Below, one piece after another: positions 59,381-64,000 of a stretch of 64,000 nt of DNA (positions within the stretch are counted from its first letter, which is position 1; the number at the start of each line of letters is the position of its first letter). The DNA lies in contig JABYQQ010000009.1 in NCBI GenBank assembly GCA_022605405.1, forward strand, positions 1,612,001 to 1,676,000. The letters are read 5' to 3'. This DNA is from Earliella scabrosa. Taxonomy: Eukaryota; Basidiomycota; Agaricomycetes; Polyporales; Polyporaceae. The translations under genes were made by a program, and so were the position numbers. The notes beneath the pieces are model-generated. The model worked only from the letters and a program-made list of their open reading frames with translations. It was not told where the DNA came from and ran no database searches.

Positions 59381-60880
59381 ATGAACCGCTCCAGGTTGAA
59401 CACCGACATTTGGCACCTCGTCCTGTCCTACGCCGACCGGCATACCGTTTCTCAAACCATGAAAACTTGTCGTTTTCTCAACCGCGACGGTGTCAAGTAT
59501 CTTCTCCGCGACGGTGTTGTTCTCTCACAAATGTTACAACCCCGGTCCATCGATTCTTTCCTCGCGTTCATGATCGGGCCGCGCATACAACGCGTGGAGG
59601 ATATCATGCGCTACCGCTTCCAATTTCTTCGTTCTCTGTCAATATGCTTCTTCAGCGTACGCATCAGCGCTAGCGTAGAGACCGTCTGGCGCATAACCCG
59701 CTTCTTCGTCGTCTGCAAGCAGTACGCAACAAACCTGACTCGCTTGAAGATTTCGGACGCCGAACCGCTTATGCATCTGGACGAAGAGTTGCCCGGCGCA
59801 ATAGCTGCCTTGACTAGCCTCACCCACCTCGAGGTTAGGGATGTGGGTGACCACACCTCACACATGCTCTCGGCGTTATGCTCTGAGCTGGTCTCCGCCA
59901 CCATCTCGCTTCTCGTCGAGCGCGACTCCCAGCAAGACGCTCCCGGGCCCACCTACAAAACCCCCACGTTCCTGCTCAAGCCATCGACCACCCTTCGTAA
60001 TCTAGCCCTCTCTTACTCAGGCTCTTCAGAATTCACCAGAAGACCCATCGCTCCCAACCGTCCGCCGGTCCCAGCGCTAGAGCATGTTCACATGTTCGAC
60101 ACTCACCACCTTGCATGCGCCTTCCCATGTTTGCAGACGCTCACTGCGAAAGATTGCACCAGCCTGGGCGCGGGCGAGTCTGAGGACTGGGAGGATCAGC
60201 GCCGGGCGCTGAATGTGGCTAAGCAGACCCAGCACGGGTCATGGCCTTCCCTGCGGCTCTTCAAAGGTACTATCCGCGCACTCTACATCCTCGGCATATG
60301 TTGTCCTGTGGCCCACCTGCGGCTCTGGGACGAAGAGGACGACTTCAGCGAGCTCCGCATGTTGGCTGCCATATTCCGGGACACAACGCCGTCGCGCCTC
60401 AATCTTTACATGCCAAGCGCTCGATTGATCTTCGACGAGGAGCTCGCGGCCGCCTTCATTCAGCCCAGCACTGAGCAGCTAGATTCCTTCGAACTCTATC
60501 TCTCAATCAAGGACTACGACCTCGGATTAGACGTCGACCTGGTATTGGTGAGTCCACAGGCTCCGTTGTACCTCGGCTGTCGGCTAATCTGTGAGATGCA
60601 GGATAGGCTGTGTATGGTCATTGAGGGGCTGTCGATCAGGAACTTCACCCTTACCCTGGACTGGTACGCGCTATTCATGGGCGAAGACGAGGAGGCGGAG
60701 CTGTCGCCGACCGAGGCGGCCTTGGAGAACCTGGCAGCGGACGAGCTGGCTGAACGCTTTTTCGCGCTGCGGGACACGCTCGACTTCGTCAAGGTCCGCC
60801 TCGTGCGGCTGAGTGGCGAAACCCATACTGCCAGTCGGAAAGAGGACGAGGTTTCTGGCGTTCAGGTCGCCCGTCGCTAA
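59381..60880 (+). CDS. F-box-like/LRR protein, family 2, member 7
   Basis: Exons 59381..60547 and 60602..60880 give 481 residues. The start MNRSRLNTDIWHLVLSYADR was chosen by alignment with paralogues, although the frame is open further upstream. F-box-like TMKTCRFLNRDGVKYLLRDG. Signature GSWPSLRLFKGTIRALYILG followed by ICCPV. The 54 nt intron is stop-free and a multiple of three, so retention is possible. Tail-to-tail with the next gene, stops 128 bp apart. Confidence 0.78.
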   Translation: MNRSRLNTDIWHLVLSYADRHTVSQTMKTCRFLNRDGVKYLLRDGVVLSQMLQPRSIDSFLAFMIGPRIQRVEDIMRYRFQFLRSLSICFFSVRISASVETVWRITRFFVVCKQYATNLTRLKISDAEPLMHLDEELPGAIAALTSLTHLEVRDVGDHTSHMLSALCSELVSATISLLVERDSQQDAPGPTYKTPTFLLKPSTTLRNLALSYSGSSEFTRRPIAPNRPPVPALEHVHMFDTHHLACAFPCLQTLTAKDCTSLGAGESEDWEDQRRALNVAKQTQHGSWPSLRLFKGTIRALYILGICCPVAHLRLWDEEDDFSELRMLAAIFRDTTPSRLNLYMPSARLIFDEELAAAFIQPSTEQLDSFELYLSIKDYDLGLDVDLVLVSPQAPLYLGCRLICEMQDRLCMVIEGLSIRNFTLTLDWYALFMGEDEEAELSPTEAALENLAADELAERFFALRDTLDFVKVRLVRLSGETHTASRKEDEVSGVQVARR

Positions 60881-61008
60881 ATACGTTCACACGATAGTTT
60901 GTACTCATAGAAGGTACATCGAAAAGAGAGTACAACGCGAGTATGCGCCTCTCTTAGTGAGCGCCACGCATATGTTCTCCCACAACAGCGAGAGGAACTA
61001 TTGCCGTC

Positions 61009-62553
61009 CTACTCGTCAGTGTCTTCCATTCCGAGCACGGCATCTGCGTTACGACCGTCATCGTCCACCTTGCGGCGTACGATCCGGCGACGACCCTTGT
61101 CGATTTGCTCGCGGGTTCTGAGGAGCGTGATGGTGACCTTCCTGAGAGACTTGGTGGACGCGAGCAGTGCATCGGCGAGAGCACCATAATCCCACTTCTC
61201 CAGCTCGACTTCCAACGGGATCTGATCTGTCGGAGAGACCAAGAACTTGGATCGAACGACATCGGGACTGAAGTCCATCCAGGAGATCGTGAGGTTCAAG
61301 GTCGACGCGGCTGACACTCGCACGATATCCTGGATGACACTCTGTATACACCTTTCAGATCGGCGGACACGACGATACGAAGCGACGACACTCACAAACA
61401 CAAGGCCGGCCTCATATCCGCGCCACAGATCATGGAGCGTGAACGAAACGTACAGTCCGAGGGACTGAACCTGCCGCGCATGGGGCTCGCTCAGGACGGC
61501 GGCAAGGTCGGTCTCCAACAATTCGTAAGCATGGAGGACGTGTACAGTGAGATGGGTAGGACGCGCGTCGCCAATGACCGTCCTGAGCATCCTTGGGTCT
61601 GCGTCGTATTCAGGGTCGTACCCGAACTCCAGCCTCTTGATGGGACAGGTCAGCCCCAGCGCGTACAGCATCGGGGCGGAGCCGTTGAACCGATGGAGCG
61701 ACTTCCAGGTGCCGTGCAGACGCTGCGCGGCGATGTTGGTCTGTCGTAGCAGATCGAGCTCCTCGGATGTCTCCGCACCAGTGAGCATGCAGTCCGAGAT
61801 GTACAGCGCGAGGAGGTTGGGGCAGGCGTGGAAGTAGTGGTGTGTGAAGAGGGTATAGTTGTGCGTGATGATGAGAACGGTGAGGTTCAGATAGCGTGGT
61901 CCGCCGAACGAGGATGTGATGTCTACTCCTTTGAGTTGCACAAGAGTGGACTGGGAGTTCTGGAAGAGGAGCAGCGCGTTCCGATCCTCCGCGGACATGG
62001 TGGGGTCTTGCTCAACGTCGCACGTAGTGATGGTGGCGTATTCCAAACGCGAGCGGAAGTTGCGGAGCATATTCGAGGCGCGCCGTCCCACTCGCGAGAT
62101 CTCGAGGTCGGTGACGGTACACAGTGAGGCGATGGCGTCTTCCAGGGCGGGGTGCGCCACTAAGATATCTTCAGCCTCATGGAAGATGAGCTGCGTGAGG
62201 TTGATTCCCTGTGCCCCGAGGGTAGCAAAGAAGTCCTCCAACAGAGCCATATGTGGGCCTGAGAGAGCAAACGCCGGATTACTTGGTGTCTCCTCCGGGT
62301 CGTATTCCTTCGTCCCAATGTAGAGACTGCGGAGAAACGGGAAACGGCGACGGTTATCTGCCTTCATGAAGTCGACAAATGACTCTACCTGTCGGACCCA
62401 GTCGGGGTGCAGATAGACGGGGTCTTTGAGGAGATATCGCGCTCCATCCAGATAGCGTCTACGACACGTTCGCATCATCTTGGAAATGGCTGGTCTGTCG
62501 GCGCGATCCATGATGAGGTGCATGACATCGTCGTTCAGACGCGAAAGTGCCAT
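61009..62553 (-). CDS. F-box-like/LRR protein, family 2, member 8
   Basis: Exons 62553..61396 and 61341..61009 give 496 residues. F-box-like LNDDVMHLIMDRADRPAISK and MMRTCRRRYLDGARYLLKD. Signature GTWKSLHRFNGSAPMLYALG followed by LTCPI. The C-terminal tail is basic then acidic. Closest to the gene at 52746. The 54 nt intron is in frame and stop-free. Confidence 0.79.
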   Translation of the reverse strand: MALSRLNDDVMHLIMDRADRPAISKMMRTCRRRYLDGARYLLKDPVYLHPDWVRQVESFVDFMKADNRRRFPFLRSLYIGTKEYDPEETPSNPAFALSGPHMALLEDFFATLGAQGINLTQLIFHEAEDILVAHPALEDAIASLCTVTDLEISRVGRRASNMLRNFRSRLEYATITTCDVEQDPTMSAEDRNALLLFQNSQSTLVQLKGVDITSSFGGPRYLNLTVLIITHNYTLFTHHYFHACPNLLALYISDCMLTGAETSEELDLLRQTNIAAQRLHGTWKSLHRFNGSAPMLYALGLTCPIKRLEFGYDPEYDADPRMLRTVIGDARPTHLTVHVLHAYELLETDLAAVLSEPHARQVQSLGLYVSFTLHDLWRGYEAGLVFVSVVASYRRVRRSERCIQSVIQDIVRVSAASTLNLTISWMDFSPDVVRSKFLVSPTDQIPLEVELEKWDYGALADALLASTKSLRKVTITLLRTREQIDKGRRRIVRRKVDDDGRNADAVLGMEDTDE

Positions 62554-63017
62554 GATCTGCTCACGGTGACGCATGAGTGACGTTCTGAGCTACTTATACC
62601 AGCTACTTACGGCGTTTGTGACCCATTGGGTACTTCACCTGATACCCGCAAGGATGGATACTACGGTGGGGAAGACTCGTCGGCACTCGACTAAAATCGT
62701 TGCGGAGCGAGTGGCAGGCACTGAAGTACTGATCGCGGTAGCCAGTCGGCCTTTGAGTCATTATCCGTTAGATGTTCTGACTAGTTTCTCCTAGAACGAC
62801 CTGTGCTCACCTCACTACTAGAGCAAGTACTCGCATGTATGCATTCCTGCCAACTTGTCGCCGTCGACGTCGCCATCAAGCAGAGGTAGTCGGCGTCCGG
62901 TCCGGTGACGCCGATGCAAAATCAACCTGATAGGCGCTGAAAGATCTGGCATGCCCTTCTTCTCGAATCTCCAACTAACTCCAGCACCCACACACGTACC
63001 GATTGACTGTCTCATAG
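62554..63017. promoter_or_regulatory. Divergent intergenic region
   Basis: 464 bp between F-box-like member 8 (minus) and the small basic protein gene (plus). Presumed promoters; no motif assigned. Confidence 0.4.
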
Positions 63018-63378
63018 ATGGGTCGTAGTGCAAAGTTCCACAAGCGCCAGGTGCGTCGGTTCTGACATGCATCCAATACGTCACACACAAACACCTGAGA
63101 TATCTTGACAGAACAAGAAGATGACGAGCAGCGCAAGTTCGGTCTCTCACCCTGCCGCTAGTGCGAAGCCGACGCCCAAGCCTGCCGTGGCTGCGCCCAC
63201 GGTGAGGGAACAGAAGAAGCGCGCCGGCTTGAAGGAGAAGGCGAAGGCGAGCAAGCACAAGCGGGAGGGCGACGGGCCTGTCCTCGGGGGCGCGGACTAC
63301 GTCGAGCTCATGCTTGGTAGCAGGCGGAAGGCTGCGGCGGAGGCCGCGAAGCTGCCCAAGGACCCGGACGAGGCGTGA
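63018..63378 (+). CDS. Small conserved-type basic protein
   Basis: Exons 63018..63050 (33 nt, MGRSAKFHKRQ) and 63112..63378 give 99 residues. The first exon is too short for simple ORF calling. It was accepted because its donor GTGCGT and acceptor GACAG restore a frame that runs NKKMTSS through REQKKRAGLKEKAKASKHKR to GADYVELMLGSRRKAAAEAA. Very Lys/Ala-rich. The layout suggests a nuclear or ribosome-biogenesis-type protein, but no family name can be given with certainty. Confidence 0.7.
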
Positions 63379-64000
63379 AGCTCGAAGTTCCCTGCACGAC
63401 ATGGGGCGGGGACGCCTGGTGGAGCTGGGCAAGTGGCTTCAGATCCCTCGTGCAACGCATCATGCCGGGCGGGAGGAGGCGGGAATGGTTGGGTGTGGAT
63501 GCGGGCTGGTGACCACTTGTGATGGGCACCGCTGGAAGTGAGACGAGGAGGGTGGATGAGAGGTGGTACGATGAAACTCCGGCGGGACATGGTCGCACAC
63601 TGCTGCGTCGGTGTTGGCAGCAGGCAGGGTGGACGAGGGCGGACCATTGAAGCGCGGCAGCCAGGTCGTTCATCCTACGGCCCACCCCCCTCCCGTCCTT
63701 CGGACTCTCCATACGCCTTCACCGGACCTTCCCTTGATTTGGGGCAGGCAAGGCGACCAGCTGCTCTCACTTCCTCCTCCCCAATCCACGGCAAGCCTTC
63801 CGTGAAGCGCGTGGGTGCATCGCCGCCTGTTCATGTCCAAGCGCACGTTCACGGTGGATGTGATGATAATGGTCCCCGCGTCCTCGAACATCCGCCGCGT
63901 AGCAAACCGACGCTCAATCATTGGCGATTATGTCATGCTCGCATCGTGTTCAATGTGTCGGATTGGCTGAGGCATCGGTGATTGTCACAGGCTACGTTGC
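63379..64000. other. End of window, nothing recognised
   Basis: 622 bp downstream of the small basic protein. No supported gene. A gene could begin beyond the window. Confidence 0.45.

Noticed and set aside
1..64000. CRISPR arrays, rRNA, replication origins, bacterial-type operons or prophage.
   Set aside because: No regularly spaced direct repeats or prokaryotic signals; the genes are intron-rich eukaryotic genes.

Overview
This is a nuclear genome segment of a basidiomycete fungus, most likely an Agaricomycete; a Polyporales-like relative is plausible but not proven. Nearly every gene is split by 50-65 bp GT-AG introns, the base composition is moderately GC-rich, and F-box/LRR paralogues typical of mushroom-forming fungi dominate. 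There are no operons, no bacterial features and no recognisable tRNA or rRNA gene. Splice models below were built by hand from conserved junctions and reading frame. Each was checked for phase, but none is supported by transcript data.

Layout. (1) 1-8.4 kb: the 3' end of a long-chain acyl-CoA synthetase gene is followed by a ~3.8 kb tandem duplication carrying the synthetase tail, an F-actin-capping alpha gene and an F-box gene. The two copies have decayed reciprocally. Copy 1 keeps the synthetase and has a broken capping gene carrying a ~400 bp inverted-repeat element. Copy 2 keeps the intact capping gene and has a broken, internally inverted synthetase tail. Both keep an F-box gene. (2) 9-13.1 kb: one F-box-like/LRR gene and a third member of the first F-box family. 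(3) 13.5-33.4 kb: a three-fold tandem array of a divergent two-gene module. In each module a 3-ketodihydrosphingosine reductase gene (minus strand) stands head-to-head with a DUF6534 membrane-protein gene (plus strand). All six genes appear intact. The DUF6534 genes are cut into about 21 exons, some only 12-14 nt, and are invisible to simple ORF calling. (4) 33.7-43.7 kb: an F-box-like gene, a small basic Ser/Pro-rich protein, isocitrate lyase, ALG7 and an F-box gene with a frameshift in its coiled coil. (5) 43.9-62.6 kb: six more F-box-like/LRR genes of the same family (one with a broken F-box), interleaved with a large protein carrying duplicated CxxC motifs and a large acidic protein with RIESSS repeats and a C-terminal membrane segment. 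(6) 63.0-63.4 kb: a small conserved basic protein.

How it fits together. Housekeeping genes for lipid activation, actin capping, the glyoxylate cycle, N-glycosylation and sphingoid-base synthesis are embedded in a rapidly duplicating F-box landscape of twelve genes in two or three families. The most distinctive system is the triplicated sphingolipid reductase / DUF6534 module. Its consistent divergent arrangement and TATA-like boxes suggest co-expression, but a functional link is inference.
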